Shown: one piece after another, positions 34,494-42,424 of the stretch
Layout: the number at the start of each line of letters is the position of its first letter
Numbering within the stretch: the stretch's first letter is position 1
Assembly: GCA_022826345.1 (NCBI GenBank)
Contig: JAJDVB010000113.1
Coordinates: 1-42,424, forward strand
Direction of reading: 5' to 3'
Source: Alphaproteobacteria bacterium
Lineage (GTDB): Bacteria > Pseudomonadota > Alphaproteobacteria > UBA828
DNA length: 42,424 bases
Position numbers and translations under genes: made by a program
The notes under the pieces: generated by a model
Told to the model about the DNA's origin: nothing
Seen by the model: the letters and a program-made list of their open reading frames with translations, nothing else
Databases searched by the model: none

Positions 34494-35850
34494 AGGCGTA
34501 CTCCTCGAAGAGCGGCTCGATGCTGCGGCCCCAGCGGCCCTCGTAGGCCTCCAGCATGTCGTCGGCGGCGGTGCGTCCGCTCTCGGCGATCTGGCGCAGG
34601 TAGGTGAGGTAGGAACGCTCGTCGGAATCGAGGTTGCCGGCGACCGCGCGGCGCTTGAGGCCGCCCGCCGCGATCTCCACCGTGTCGCGGGCGACCTCCT
34701 GGACCGTCCGACCGCCGACCGTGGCGCGAAGCGCCTCCCGCGGCACCGCGCCGAGCATGGCGGCAACATCGTCGGCGGACCAATCGGAGACCAGCGCCTC
34801 GGCCTCGTTCAACGCGGTCGAATCGTAGAGCAGGCCGACCCAGAGCGCCGGCAGCGCGCAGACCTTGCCCCAGGGTCCACTGTCCGCGCCCCGCATCTCG
34901 ATGAACGTCTTGAGCCGGACCTCGGGGAACACCGTGGTGAGATGATCCTCCCAGTCCTTCATCGTCGGCCGCTCGCCGGGGAGCTGCGGCAACGCGCCGT
35001 CGAGGAAGTCGCGGAACGACTCGCCCGCCACGTCGACGTAGCCGCCGTCGCGCGCCACGAAATACATGGGCGCGTCCAGCACGTAGTCGGCGTAGCGCTC
35101 GAACCCCATGCCGGGCTCGAAGACGAAGCGGAGCAGGCCGCAGCGGTCCGGGTCGGTATCGGTCCAGACATGGCTGCGGTAGCTGAGGAAGCCGCTCGGC
35201 TTGCCCTCGACGAAGGGCGAGATGGCGAAGAGCGCGGTGGCGATCGGCTGCAGGGCCATGGCAACGCGCATCTTGCGCACCATGTCGGCTTCCGAGTCGA
35301 AGTCGAGATTGACCTGGACGGTGCAGGTGCGGGTCATCATGTCGAGGCCGAGGCTGCCGCGCGTCGGCATGTAGCGGCGCATGATCGCGTAGCGGCCCTT
35401 GGGCATCCACGGGATCGCCTCGCGCGGCGCGTCGGGCCGGAAGCCCACGCCGTAGAAGCCGATGCCCAGCTCTTCGGAGATCGTCTTGACTTGATCCAGG
35501 TGCGCGTGCACCTCATCGCAGGTGCGGTGCAGGTTATGGAGCGGGGCGCCCGAAAGCTCGAGCTGGCCGCCCGGCTCCAGAGTCACGGACTGGCCGTCCT
35601 TGAGCAGGGCGATGGGATTGCCGTTCTCCAGGTAGGGGGTCCAGCCGTAGCGCTGCAGCCCCTCCAGGAGCGCGCGGATGCCCCACGGCCCCTCGTAGGG
35701 GAGCGGCGCATGGTCGGCGAGGCGATGGCCGAACTTCTCGTGCTCCGTGCCGATGCGCCACGCGGAGCGCGGCTTGCAGCCGGATTCGAGATAGGCGATC
35801 AGGTCGCGCCGGGTAAGCGCCTCGCCTTGCTCGGTGGCGCTATGGTTCAC
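34489..35850 (-). CDS. gshA: Glutamate-cysteine ligase GshA
   Basis: A 453-residue enzyme that makes gamma-glutamylcysteine, the first step of glutathione synthesis. It is the plant/alphaproteobacterial type: WRIGTEHEKFGH near residue 30, TLEPGGQLELSGAPL, GLDMMTRTCTVQVNLDF, FEPGMGFERYADYVLDAPMY and EMRGADSGPW are all present. GTG at 35850 follows a GGAG box 6-7 bases upstream. It lies between rsmE and the aminotransferase on one strand. The conserved C-terminal codons EEYAY overlap the putative start of the aminotransferase. Confidence 0.96.
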   Translation of the reverse strand: MNHSATEQGEALTRRDLIAYLESGCKPRSAWRIGTEHEKFGHRLADHAPLPYEGPWGIRALLEGLQRYGWTPYLENGNPIALLKDGQSVTLEPGGQLELSGAPLHNLHRTCDEVHAHLDQVKTISEELGIGFYGVGFRPDAPREAIPWMPKGRYAIMRRYMPTRGSLGLDMMTRTCTVQVNLDFDSEADMVRKMRVAMALQPIATALFAISPFVEGKPSGFLSYRSHVWTDTDPDRCGLLRFVFEPGMGFERYADYVLDAPMYFVARDGGYVDVAGESFRDFLDGALPQLPGERPTMKDWEDHLTTVFPEVRLKTFIEMRGADSGPWGKVCALPALWVGLLYDSTALNEAEALVSDWSADDVAAMLGAVPREALRATVGGRTVQEVARDTVEIAAGGLKRRAVAGNLDSDERSYLTYLRQIAESGRTAADDMLEAYEGRWGRSIEPLFEEYAY

Positions 35851-35967
35851 GCCTTCTCCTTCGGTCGCGTCGAAGCTCAGCGGGGTTTCCCCTATTCGGG
35901 CGCCGCTGTCCAGCCTGCAGAACCGCGAATCCGGGTATGGCAGGGCAGTGTTCGGCGCAGCGCGGCC

Positions 35968-36723
35968 TCACCGCCAGTCGCCGGCGAGGGACTGCCAGCA
36001 GGCCAACGCCGCCGCCACGGCGGTCTCCGCGCGGAGGATGCGGGGGCCCAGGCGTGCGTGCACGGACGCCGGGTGATCGGCGAGCAGGCGCCGCTCGGCA
36101 GGCGCGAAGCCACCCTCGGGCCCGATCAGGATGGCCCAGGGTGCGCCGGCGCCGTCCGCCAATGCCCCGGCCACCGTCGTTTCGACCTCGGGTTCGCAGA
36201 CCAGCAGCCGGCGTTCCGGCGGCCAGTCCGCAAGCGCGTCGGCGAGAGGGCAGGGGGGCGCGATGTGTGGCACCTCGAGTCGGCCGCACTGCTCCGCCGC
36301 CTCGATGGCATGCGCCCGGAGGCGCTCGACGTTGACGCGCCTGGTCTGGCCGTACTGGGTGAAGACCGGGTGGATGGCGCCGACGCCGAGCTCGGTCGCC
36401 TTCTCGACCACGAAGCGGGTGCGCTCGGACTTGAGCGGCGCGAACAGGAGCCGGAGGTCCGGGGCCGGAGGCTGCACGGAAAGCCGCGCGACCGGCCGGA
36501 CTATGGCGCGGCTGGGCGCCAGGGTCTCGACGGTACCCTCCCACTCTCCATCGCGGCCGTTGAACAGGCGAATCCGGTCTCCCGGCGCCTGGCGCATCAC
36601 GTTGCGGAGGTAGTGGACCTGGCCAGAGGTCAGCGCGACCGCAGTGCCGGCCTCGAGCGCAGCCTCGACGAAGAGGCGGATCGTGCTCCGGCCGTCCTCA
36701 CGCTCGCGCTCCGGCCTTGTCAC
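35968..36723 (-). CDS. rsmE: 16S rRNA m3U1498 methyltransferase RsmE
   Basis: A 251-residue SPOUT-fold methyltransferase of the small ribosomal subunit. The PUA-like N-terminus IRLFVEAALEAG...HYLRNVMRQAPGDRIRLFNG is followed by the conserved APLKSERTRFVVEKATELGV, the knot motif ILIGPEGGFAPAERRLL, and LGPRILRAETAVAAAL. GTG at 36723 is chosen on the GGAGA box 7 bases upstream; the frame to 36888 would overlap ubiA. It is divergent from ubiA with 50 bp between starts, a shared promoter region found widely in Alphaproteobacteria. Confidence 0.95.
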   Translation of the reverse strand: MTRPEREREDGRSTIRLFVEAALEAGTAVALTSGQVHYLRNVMRQAPGDRIRLFNGRDGEWEGTVETLAPSRAIVRPVARLSVQPPAPDLRLLFAPLKSERTRFVVEKATELGVGAIHPVFTQYGQTRRVNVERLRAHAIEAAEQCGRLEVPHIAPPCPLADALADWPPERRLLVCEPEVETTVAGALADGAGAPWAILIGPEGGFAPAERRLLADHPASVHARLGPRILRAETAVAAALACWQSLAGDWR

Positions 36724-36773
36724 GGGCGGCTCTCCGCTTGTCACTGCCAGGGCGCCACGATACACCAGCAGCC

Positions 36774-37709
36774 ATGGCCGAGCGCCTGCATAACGTGGCC
36801 GGAGCGCCGACCGGGCGCCGGCCTGGAGGGCCTGGGCCGGTCGAGCGGGCGGCGCCGCGGTTCGCTCGCCCCTTCGTCGCGCTGGCAAGGCTGGATCAGC
36901 CGGTCGGCGTGTGGCTGCTGCTCTGGCCCTGTCTCTGGGCCATCGGGCTCGCCTCCGACGGCCTGCCGGATATCGGCCTGCTGGCGCTCTTCACCGCCGG
37001 CGCCTTCGTGATGCGGGCGGCCGGCTGCACCCTCAACGACATCTTCGACCGGGACTTCGACGCCCGGGTGGAGCGCACCCGCCGGCGCCCGCTGCCCTCC
37101 GGCGCCATCGGGGTGAAGGGGGCCGTCGCCTTCATGGCGGTGCTGCTGGGGGCAGGCCTCGCCATCCTGCTCCAGCTCAACCTGTTCGCGATCCTGCTGG
37201 GGGCGGGCTCGCTGCTGCTGGTGGTGCTCTACCCCTTGATGAAGCGTATCACCTATTGGCCGCAAGCTTTTCTGGGACTTACGTTTAATTACGGCGCGCT
37301 ATTGGGTTGGGCGGCGGTGGAGGGCGGCGTCGGTTGGCCGGCGGGCCTGCTCTACGCGGGCGGCATCGCCTGGACCCTCGGCTACGACACGATCTACGCG
37401 CACCAGGACAAGGAGGACGACCTCCTGATCGGGGTGAAGTCCAGCGCCATCGCGCTCGGTGAGCGGACGCGGCCATTCCTGATCGCGTTCTACGTGATCG
37501 CCGTGGCGGGCTTCACCGGGGCGGGCGTCGTCGCAGATGTGGCCTGGCCCTACTTCGTGGGCGTGGCGGTGGCAGCGCTGCTGCTCGGCTGGCAGGCGCT
37601 CCGCGCGAACATCGACAATCCGGCCGATTGCCTGGCGAAGTTCAAGAACAACAGTCTGGTCGGCCTCGCCCTCTTCGCCGGAATCGTCGCGGCGCAGGCG
37701 CTCGGCTGA
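36774..37709 (+). CDS. ubiA: 4-hydroxybenzoate polyprenyltransferase UbiA
   Basis: A 311-residue membrane enzyme of ubiquinone synthesis. The first aspartate-rich motif is NDIFDRDFDARVERT, and the second is DTIYAHQDKEDDLLIGVKSS. Seven to nine helices are visible (WLLLWPCLWAIGLA, AVAFMAVLLGAGLAILLQL and others). ATG at 36774 is taken because the longer frame (36717) crosses the rsmE start. A UbiD-family gene, possibly the next decarboxylation step of the pathway, is 2 kb away. Confidence 0.96.
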   Translation: MAERLHNVAGAPTGRRPGGPGPVERAAPRFARPFVALARLDQPVGVWLLLWPCLWAIGLASDGLPDIGLLALFTAGAFVMRAAGCTLNDIFDRDFDARVERTRRRPLPSGAIGVKGAVAFMAVLLGAGLAILLQLNLFAILLGAGSLLLVVLYPLMKRITYWPQAFLGLTFNYGALLGWAAVEGGVGWPAGLLYAGGIAWTLGYDTIYAHQDKEDDLLIGVKSSAIALGERTRPFLIAFYVIAVAGFTGAGVVADVAWPYFVGVAVAALLLGWQALRANIDNPADCLAKFKNNSLVGLALFAGIVAAQALG

Positions 37710-37725
37710 GCGTCGCGACGGCTAG

Positions 37726-38562
37726 CTATTCCTTGATTCCGCGCGCCTCCGGCGCGACTGGCGTGAAGTCGGGATAGCTGAAGGGCTGTGCCTGTGCCCT
37801 GAGCCGCGCCGTGCGCTCGCGTCTGACCGCCTCGTCGTCGACGGCCTCCAGGATGAAGTCGTCCAGCGGTCCGGGCACACCGAGCATGGTTTGAATCGCC
37901 TGCAACGCCTCCGTCTGGGAACAGGTGCGGAAGCGCCGGCCCTCGGCCCGGATGGCCGCGAGGGCGAGCGGCGCACCCTCCGGTGCGATGTGGCCGTAGC
38001 CGCCAACGTAGGTGTTCACGGTGTCCATCACCGGCACGAGGTCCGGTTCGAGCCGGATGTTGCGAAGCGGGCCGAACAGGTACGTGTGGCGGCGAAACTC
38101 GGTCTCGTGCATGCGTGCAAGCTCACGCGCGTTGAGCCATGTGATGGCGATCTCGCAGACCGTGCCGGGGGAGGGGGCGAGGGTCGCCGGCACCGCGCCG
38201 TAGCTGGAGATGTGGGCGGCGTGGACGATGTCGAAATCGTGGAGCCGCGCCCGGAGGACCGGAAAGACCGCCGGCCCGACGGGCGCGAATTTTCGCTGCA
38301 ATCGCTCGGGCGCGGCGTTGGCGCCGTAGGCCAGCACCGGCGTGCGTTGGCCAAGCGGGGCCGGGGTGGCGAGCCCGCGTTGCCGCAGCAGAGGGCCCGC
38401 CGGCACGGTTTGGTCGTCGATTTCGACCTCCGCGTCTTCCAGCGCGTCGCCAAGCGAGTTGAGGCGCCACGCCTCGCCGTCCACGTAGAGGAAGGAATAC
38501 CCTGGCCGCGGAAAGGGATAGCGCTTCGCGGTCTCGACAGCCTCGGTGCGGGATGGAATCAT
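37726..38562 (-). CDS. Gamma-glutamylcyclotransferase-fold-like hypothetical protein
   Basis: 278 residues. The central part PVLAYGANAAPERLQRKF followed by SSYGAVPATLAPSPGTVCEI and RMHETE resembles the GGCT/AIG2-like fold, where a YGS(N) loop and a glutamate form the active site; here the loop is YGAN. The N-terminal part PRPGYSFLYVDGEAWRLN is not recognised. The function is unproven; a gamma-glutamyl substrate would fit the glutathione genes nearby but that is inference. A 33-bp repeat begins 4 bp before the ATG, so its ribosome-binding site is unusual or absent. Confidence 0.7.
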   Translation of the reverse strand: MIPSRTEAVETAKRYPFPRPGYSFLYVDGEAWRLNSLGDALEDAEVEIDDQTVPAGPLLRQRGLATPAPLGQRTPVLAYGANAAPERLQRKFAPVGPAVFPVLRARLHDFDIVHAAHISSYGAVPATLAPSPGTVCEIAITWLNARELARMHETEFRRHTYLFGPLRNIRLEPDLVPVMDTVNTYVGGYGHIAPEGAPLALAAIRAEGRRFRTCSQTEALQAIQTMLGVPGPLDDFILEAVDDEAVRRERTARLRAQAQPFSYPDFTPVAPEARGIKE

Positions 38563-38566
38563 GGGC

Positions 38567-38599
38567 CGGCGCGGCGCGCGGTCGCGCGCTCCGGGCCTG
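38567..38599. repeat. 33-bp REP-like direct repeat, copy 1
   Basis: A very GC-rich segment identical to 38660-38692. It contains the internal palindrome GCGCG-CGGT-CGCGC. It begins 4 bp from the start codon of the minus-strand GGCT-like gene. Confidence 0.85.
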
Positions 38600-38659
38600 A
38601 CTCATTCATTTCCCTCAGGCGCCGGGCGCTCACTCCGTTCGCTTGGCTTACGCGCCATT

Positions 38660-38692
38660 CGGCGCGGCGCGCGGTCGCGCGCTCCGGGCCTG
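38660..38692. repeat. 33-bp REP-like direct repeat, copy 2
   Basis: An exact copy of 38567-38599, 93 bp away and in the same orientation. GCGGCCCGG follows immediately and extends the palindromic character. Probably a multicopy intergenic element. Confidence 0.85.
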
Positions 38693-38795
38693 CGGCCCGG
38701 TTCGCGACAATGGCAAACTCCTCTTCTGTTGCCGGGTTAACACCCCGGACCATGGTACGGTGCACGGCGCGGGGCGGTTGCGTCACCATTGCGCC

Positions 38796-39272
38796 ATGAC
38801 TGATACACGCAAGAACGGCATGACGGGCGGCATGAGCGGGTGCGCGTCGGCCAAGACACGACTGCCCGCTTTCAGCGACGGTCCGCGTTCGCCCGCGGCC
38901 GTTGGCCGCCACGCCAGGTGGATGCAGGACCTCATCGAGCAACAGAAAGAAGTCGACCGCGCGGCGCGAACTTGGGCGGGCAGGCTCGGCGAGGGCGCCG
39001 CGGGCCGCACCAGCCTGCTCGCGATCGAGATGCTTCGTGCGCTGTGGCTGCGTTGCGCTGCAAGCCTCGTTGAGCGTGAGGAGCCGGTGAAGGGGGAGGA
39101 GATCGCCTGCCTTGCGCTCACGCTCAGGCGTATCGAAGACGCCGACAGGCTCCGGCGCGAGCGGGAGCGCACGGCTGCCGATGCTGCCGCATGCGCCGCG
39201 CAGGCGGGCGGGCTCTCGCCGGAGACCGTCTTTGCCATCCGCCGGGCCGCAGAGGGAAAGCGCCGCCGGTAG
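38796..39272 (+). pseudogene. Truncated Mu-type phage small terminase (DUF3486-like)
   Basis: 158 residues. The middle and C-terminal parts (RHARWMQDLIEQQKEVDRAA, LLAIEMLRALWLRC, IACLALTLRRIEDADRLRRE, and a final GLSPETVFAIRRAAEG) resemble the DUF3486 terminase small subunit of Mu-like phages, which ends in a GLSxETVxxIR motif. The N-terminal DNA-binding helix-turn-helix of about 50 residues is replaced by an unrelated Gly/Ser-rich segment. No other phage head or tail gene is present, so it is probably a prophage relic. ATG at 38796 is used. Confidence 0.6.
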
Positions 39273-39561
39273 GCTGTCGCCGGCGGCTCCCTGGCCCGCT
39301 GGCCGCTTGCCACGATCCTGCTTCATCCCGCCTTGTCCCACTTAATCCCACCGAATCTCGCTTTGTCTTGCCTTATCCCACTTGTCCCGGCGAATCCCAC
39401 TTATTGATCCCGCCGAATCCCGCATTATCCCACTTTGTCCCGCCTTATCCCGCCTCATCCGACTTTCGCGTCTCGCGCCGGGGGAGGACGGCGCGGCGGC
39501 GGCGCGGGCTTGACGGGCGCCGGCGCCTGCCCATGAATGTGGGCCTCCCGCCGAGGTGCCC
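39273..39561. other. Spacer occupied by a periodic repeat array
   Basis: 289 bp between the terminase relic and ubiD. About half is the 10-bp repeat array listed separately. The rest is GC-rich with no gene. The promoter for ubiD must lie here or within the array. Confidence 0.5.
39315..39466. repeat. Array of about 15 degenerate 10-bp direct repeats
   Basis: The plus strand repeats a unit close to RTCCCRCYTW (for example ATCCCGCCTT, GTCCCACTTA, ATCCCACCGA, ATCCCGCCGA, ATCCCACTTT) about 15 times. Spacing is almost always 10 bp, with occasional 9-13-bp steps. One-turn helical phasing puts every unit on the same DNA face. On the minus strand it can be read as an Arg/Asp/Lys/Gly/Ser-rich peptide (for example RRDKAGQSG) but no convincing gene surrounds it. 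Role unknown. Confidence 0.85.
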
Positions 39562-41070
39562 ATGGCCTATCGATCGCTGCGCGACTTCATCGCCCGCCTG
39601 GAGAGTGCTGGCCGCCTGAGCCGGGTCTCGGCGCCTGTCTCGCCCCATCTGGAGATGACCGAGGTCCAGACCCGCCTGATCGCGGAGGAGGGGCCGGCGG
39701 TGCTGTTCGAGAATGTCGTGGGCGAGGACGGCACGCGCTTCGACATGCCGGTGCTGGTCAACCTTTTCGGCACCGTCGAGCGCGTCGCTTGGGGCATGAA
39801 CCGGGAGCCCGATGGGCTGCGCGAGGTGGGCGAGACCCTGGCCTTCCTGCGCCAGCCCGAGCCGCCGAGCGGCTGGCGCGAGGCGATCGAGATGCTGCCG
39901 CTGCTCAATACGGTGCGCGCCATGAAGCCCCGCACCATGGGCGACGGGCCGGTGCAGGAGGTGGTGCTCACGGGCGACGACATCGATCTCGGCCGGCTGC
40001 CGATCCAGACCTGCTGGCCGGGGGAGCCCGCGCCGCTCATCACCTGGCCGCTGGTGGTGACCAAGGGGCCGAGCAAGTCGCGCATCGACAACTACAACCT
40101 TGGCATCTACCGGATGCAGGTGACCGGCCGGGACACCACGCTGATGCGCTGGCTCGCGCACCGGGGCGGCGCCCAGCAGCACCGGCGCTGGGGGCAGGAG
40201 AAGCGCGAGCCGCTGCCGGCTGCGGCGGTAATCGGCGCCGATCCCGGCACCATCCTCGCGGCGGTAACGCCGGTGCCGGACACGCTCTCCGAGTATCAGT
40301 TCGCGGGCCTCCTGCGCGGCCAGAAGGTCGAGCTGGTGCGGGCCAAGACCGTGCCGCTCGAGGTGCCGGCCGAAGCCGAGATCGTCATCGAGGGCCATGT
40401 CAGCCTCGACGACTATGAAGACGAAGGCCCCTTCGGCGATCACACGGGCTACTACAACGCGGTCGAGCCGTTCCCGGTGTTCACGGTCTCAGCCATCACC
40501 TTGCGGCGGGACCCGATCTATCTCTCGACCTACACCGGGCGCCCGCCGGACGAGCCGAGCATCCTGGGCGAGGCGCTCAACGAGGTCTTCATTCCGCTGC
40601 TGGTCCAGCAGTTCCCGGAGATCGTAGATTTCTGGCTGCCGCCGGAGGGCTGCAGCTACCGGATCGCCGTGGTCTCGATCAAGAAGTCCTACGCGGGCCA
40701 CGCCAAGCGGGTGATGATGGCCGTCTGGTCCTATCTGCGGCAGTTCATGTATACGAAATGGGTGATCGTGGTGGACGACGACATCGACGCGCGCGACTGG
40801 AAGGACGTGATGTGGGCGGTCTCCACCCGCATGGACCCGGCGCGCGACATCACCATGGTCGAGAACACGCCCATCGACTATCTCGACTTCGCGAGCCCGG
40901 AGCCGGGGCTCGGCGCCAAGATCGGCCTGGATGCGACGACCAAGATTGGGCCCGAGACCAGCCGGACCTGGGGCACGCGCATCCGCATGGCGGACGAGAT
41001 CGTGGAGCGGGTGACGGGCAAGTGGGACTCTTACGGCCTGCCTGGCTCGGGCAAGCCGATCTGGCGGTAG
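39562..41070 (+). CDS. UbiD-family prenylated-FMN decarboxylase
   Basis: A 502-residue member of the UbiD family (reversible non-oxidative decarboxylases using prenylated FMN). Recognisable parts are [40 protein letters not shown], the GIYRMQV segment, and [31 protein letters not shown] and [20 protein letters not shown] are also typical. It may be 3-octaprenyl-4-hydroxybenzoate decarboxylase UbiD itself, given ubiA nearby, but many paralogues act on other aromatic or vinyl acids. ATG at 39562 has GAGG 5 bases upstream; GTG at 39556 is the alternative. No UbiX gene is adjacent. Confidence 0.93.
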   Translation: MAYRSLRDFIARLESAGRLSRVSAPVSPHLEMTEVQTRLIAEEGPAVLFENVVGEDGTRFDMPVLVNLFGTVERVAWGMNREPDGLREVGETLAFLRQPEPPSGWREAIEMLPLLNTVRAMKPRTMGDGPVQEVVLTGDDIDLGRLPIQTCWPGEPAPLITWPLVVTKGPSKSRIDNYNLGIYRMQVTGRDTTLMRWLAHRGGAQQHRRWGQEKREPLPAAAVIGADPGTILAAVTPVPDTLSEYQFAGLLRGQKVELVRAKTVPLEVPAEAEIVIEGHVSLDDYEDEGPFGDHTGYYNAVEPFPVFTVSAITLRRDPIYLSTYTGRPPDEPSILGEALNEVFIPLLVQQFPEIVDFWLPPEGCSYRIAVVSIKKSYAGHAKRVMMAVWSYLRQFMYTKWVIVVDDDIDARDWKDVMWAVSTRMDPARDITMVENTPIDYLDFASPEPGLGAKIGLDATTKIGPETSRTWGTRIRMADEIVERVTGKWDSYGLPGSGKPIWR

Positions 41071-41095
41071 TTCGCACACATATGGGGAATACGGC

Positions 41096-42046
41096 ATGAC
41101 GGGGAAAACCGCGTTCGTCACGGGCGCATCGGGCTTCATCGGCGTCAATCTGGTGAAGCAGCTGGGCGAGGCCGGCTGGTCGGTGATCGCGATGCACCGC
41201 GAGACCTCGGACCTCACCTACCTGAGCCGGTTCCCGGCCACGTTGGTGGTGGGCGACATCGGGGACCGGGCGTTTCTCGAGAGCGCGATTCCCGATGACG
41301 TGGATGCCTTGTTTCACGTGGCCGGCAACGTGAGCTTCGATTCCGCCGGCGACGAGGCCCAGACCCATGCCAACGTGGCGGGGACGCGCGCCATCGTCGA
41401 GGCGGCGCAGGCCAGGAACGTCGGGCGCTTCGTCCACACCTCGACGGGCGCGACGTGGGGTCTTCACGACGGTATGCCCATCGACGAGACCGTGCCGTCG
41501 AACGCCGACGAGCTGCCGGTCAACTATTGCCGCACCAAGAAGGCCGCCGAGGACATCGTGCTGGAGGCGGAGGCCAATGGCCTCGATGCGGTCTGCGTCA
41601 ACCCCGGCAACGTGGTTGGCCCCTACGACCGGGTGATCTGGGGCCCCTTCGTGCAGGGGATCGCGAGCGGCGCCATGACCACCGTGGGCGTCGGCGGCGG
41701 CTCCTTCTGCCATATCGACGAGACCGCGAAGGCGCATATCAGCGCCTACGAGCGGGGGAGGAGAGGGGAGCGCTATATCCTCGGCGGCGCCAACGAGAAG
41801 TTCGCCACCGCAGCCAGCATCGTGGCCGAGATCGTCGGCGTCGAGCCGCCACGGGCGACGAGCGAGCGCAACCCCGACGCCAGCGACGAGATCCACTTCG
41901 TCACGAACCTGGATCAGATCATGCTGTGCGACAAGGCGATACGGGAGCTCGGTTTCAGGCCGGTCCCGCTCCGCACCATGTTCGAGGATTTGTGCGCCTG
42001 GATGCGCGGGGAGGGGATGCTGCCCGCCGCCCCGGCCGGCGCCTGA
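41096..42046 (+). CDS. NAD-dependent epimerase / dihydroflavonol-reductase-like
   Basis: A 316-residue extended short-chain dehydrogenase. The NAD(P) motif is AFVTGASGFIGVNLVKQL, the catalytic pair is Tyr and Lys in NYCRTKKAAED (YxxxK), with Ser in FVHTSTGAT, and NPGNVVGPYDR is the substrate-side loop. A dihydroflavonol-4-reductase/HpnA-like sugar-or-alcohol reductase is the closest type. The substrate cannot be inferred. It starts 25 bp after the ubiD-family gene and may be co-transcribed. Confidence 0.9.
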   Translation: MTGKTAFVTGASGFIGVNLVKQLGEAGWSVIAMHRETSDLTYLSRFPATLVVGDIGDRAFLESAIPDDVDALFHVAGNVSFDSAGDEAQTHANVAGTRAIVEAAQARNVGRFVHTSTGATWGLHDGMPIDETVPSNADELPVNYCRTKKAAEDIVLEAEANGLDAVCVNPGNVVGPYDRVIWGPFVQGIASGAMTTVGVGGGSFCHIDETAKAHISAYERGRRGERYILGGANEKFATAASIVAEIVGVEPPRATSERNPDASDEIHFVTNLDQIMLCDKAIRELGFRPVPLRTMFEDLCAWMRGEGMLPAAPAGA

Positions 42047-42055
42047 GCGGGCTCC

Positions 42056-42187
42056 TTACGGGACGATGCCGCCGGCCGAGAGGCCCGCGAGGACGCCGAT
42101 GATGATGACGGCGAGGCCGAGCCCCACCACATAAGGGATTCGTGCCCGCGTCAGCTCTTCGAGCGAGGGCCCGTGCTCGTCGCTCAT
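42056..42187 (-). CDS. 43-residue single-helix membrane protein
   Basis: MSDEHGPSLEELTRARIPYV, then a single hydrophobic helix VGLGLAVIIIGVLAGLSAGG and a short end. ATG at 42187 has GGAG about 9 bases upstream. The frame can be extended to 42253 but the added part is not protein-like. Acidic N-terminus and one helix suggest an inner-membrane peptide; function unknown. Convergent with the epimerase. Confidence 0.6.
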   Translation of the reverse strand: MSDEHGPSLEELTRARIPYVVGLGLAVIIIGVLAGLSAGGIVP

Positions 42188-42424
42188 CGACGTCCACTCC
42201 TCTGGTTGGCGCGCTGCGACTCCTTGGAGGCGCGACGCCGGAAGATGCCTCAACCGGCGCCGCGACGCTAGAGAGTTTCCGTTTCGAGGAATGTGCGCTG
42301 TGGCGATTTTCGGGCGCGCGTCACTGATCTTTGGCAGCCGGATATCGACTGCCTGACCCCCACCGGGCGAGCAGAATGCAGCGATTTGGCGCGAGACCGG
42401 AACGTTACGGGTACATGATGACGC
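42188..42424. other. Right-edge spacer, no gene recognised
   Basis: No supported gene. ATGATG near 42415-42420 on the plus strand could be the start of a gene that continues beyond the window, but no clear ribosome-binding site is visible. Confidence 0.35.

Noticed and set aside
34486..37011. 841-residue plus-strand frame across gshA and rsmE
   Set aside because: It covers two conserved minus-strand genes and the ubiA start; it is a reading-frame artefact.
39315..39466. CRISPR array
   Set aside because: The repeats are 10 bp with no unique spacers and no cas genes are present.

Overview
The window looks like chromosome of a high-GC alphaproteobacterium, probably Rhodospirillales-like. The evidence is the sdhE-mfd pair, the ubiA/rsmE-gshA(-aminotransferase) block with the plant/alphaproteobacterial-type GshA, ATP-dependent PEP carboxykinase, holC next to pepA, a HpnB-type hopanoid glycosyltransferase, and many small ABC transport and amino-acid catabolism operons. 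Strongly biased GC codon use gives long open antisense frames over nearly every gene; these are treated as shadows.

Layout. 0.1-1 kb: a TacA/TacT-like (DUF1778 + GNAT) toxin-antitoxin pair bracketed by a 24-bp direct repeat, one copy of which is the 3' coding end of mfd. 1-7 kb (minus strand): an LLM-class flavin oxidoreductase, diaminopropionate ammonia-lyase, SdhE and Mfd. 7.2-13.3 kb (plus): a five-gene carbohydrate-type ABC importer (two permeases, two non-identical ATPases with altered motifs, a Tat-exported binding protein), closed by a clear intrinsic terminator. 13.4-20 kb (plus): pckA, pepA, holC, a mercuric-reductase-like flavoprotein and a membrane sensor histidine kinase. 20-21 kb: a scar with the first 25 codons of a tyrosine integrase, a possible transposase tail and a truncated lipoprotein. 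21-22.6 kb: a TPR / 2OG-Fe(II) oxygenase-like protein. 22.6-25.7 kb (minus): a PotD-PotB-PotC-type polyamine importer with no ATPase gene. 25.9-26.5 kb: a second scar in which the last ~60 codons of methionine synthase metH abut remnants of two small, probably mobile-element genes. 26.5-30.4 kb: gamma-glutamyltransferase, tRNA-His, an RsbW-like anti-sigma ATPase and HpnB. 30.4-33.3 kb: a three-subunit HcnABC / opine-oxidase-type amino-acid dehydrogenase. 33.3-37.7 kb: aminotransferase, gshA, rsmE (minus) and ubiA (plus). 37.7-39.6 kb: a GGCT-like protein, a 33-bp REP-like direct repeat, a remnant of a Mu-type small terminase and a ~150-bp array of degenerate 10-bp repeats. 39.6-42.2 kb: UbiD-family decarboxylase, an NAD-dependent epimerase/reductase and a one-helix membrane peptide.

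Functional themes. Nitrogenous-substrate catabolism recurs: diaminopropionate lyase, polyamine uptake, glutathione synthesis and breakdown, an amino-acid/opine dehydrogenase and an aminotransferase. Quinone biosynthesis is represented by UbiA and a UbiD-family enzyme. I found no intact new defence or mobile system. The most unusual signals are the gene-end direct repeat around the toxin-antitoxin pair, the degenerate-motif ABC ATPase pair, the metH chimeric scar and the 10-bp periodic array beside the phage terminase remnant.
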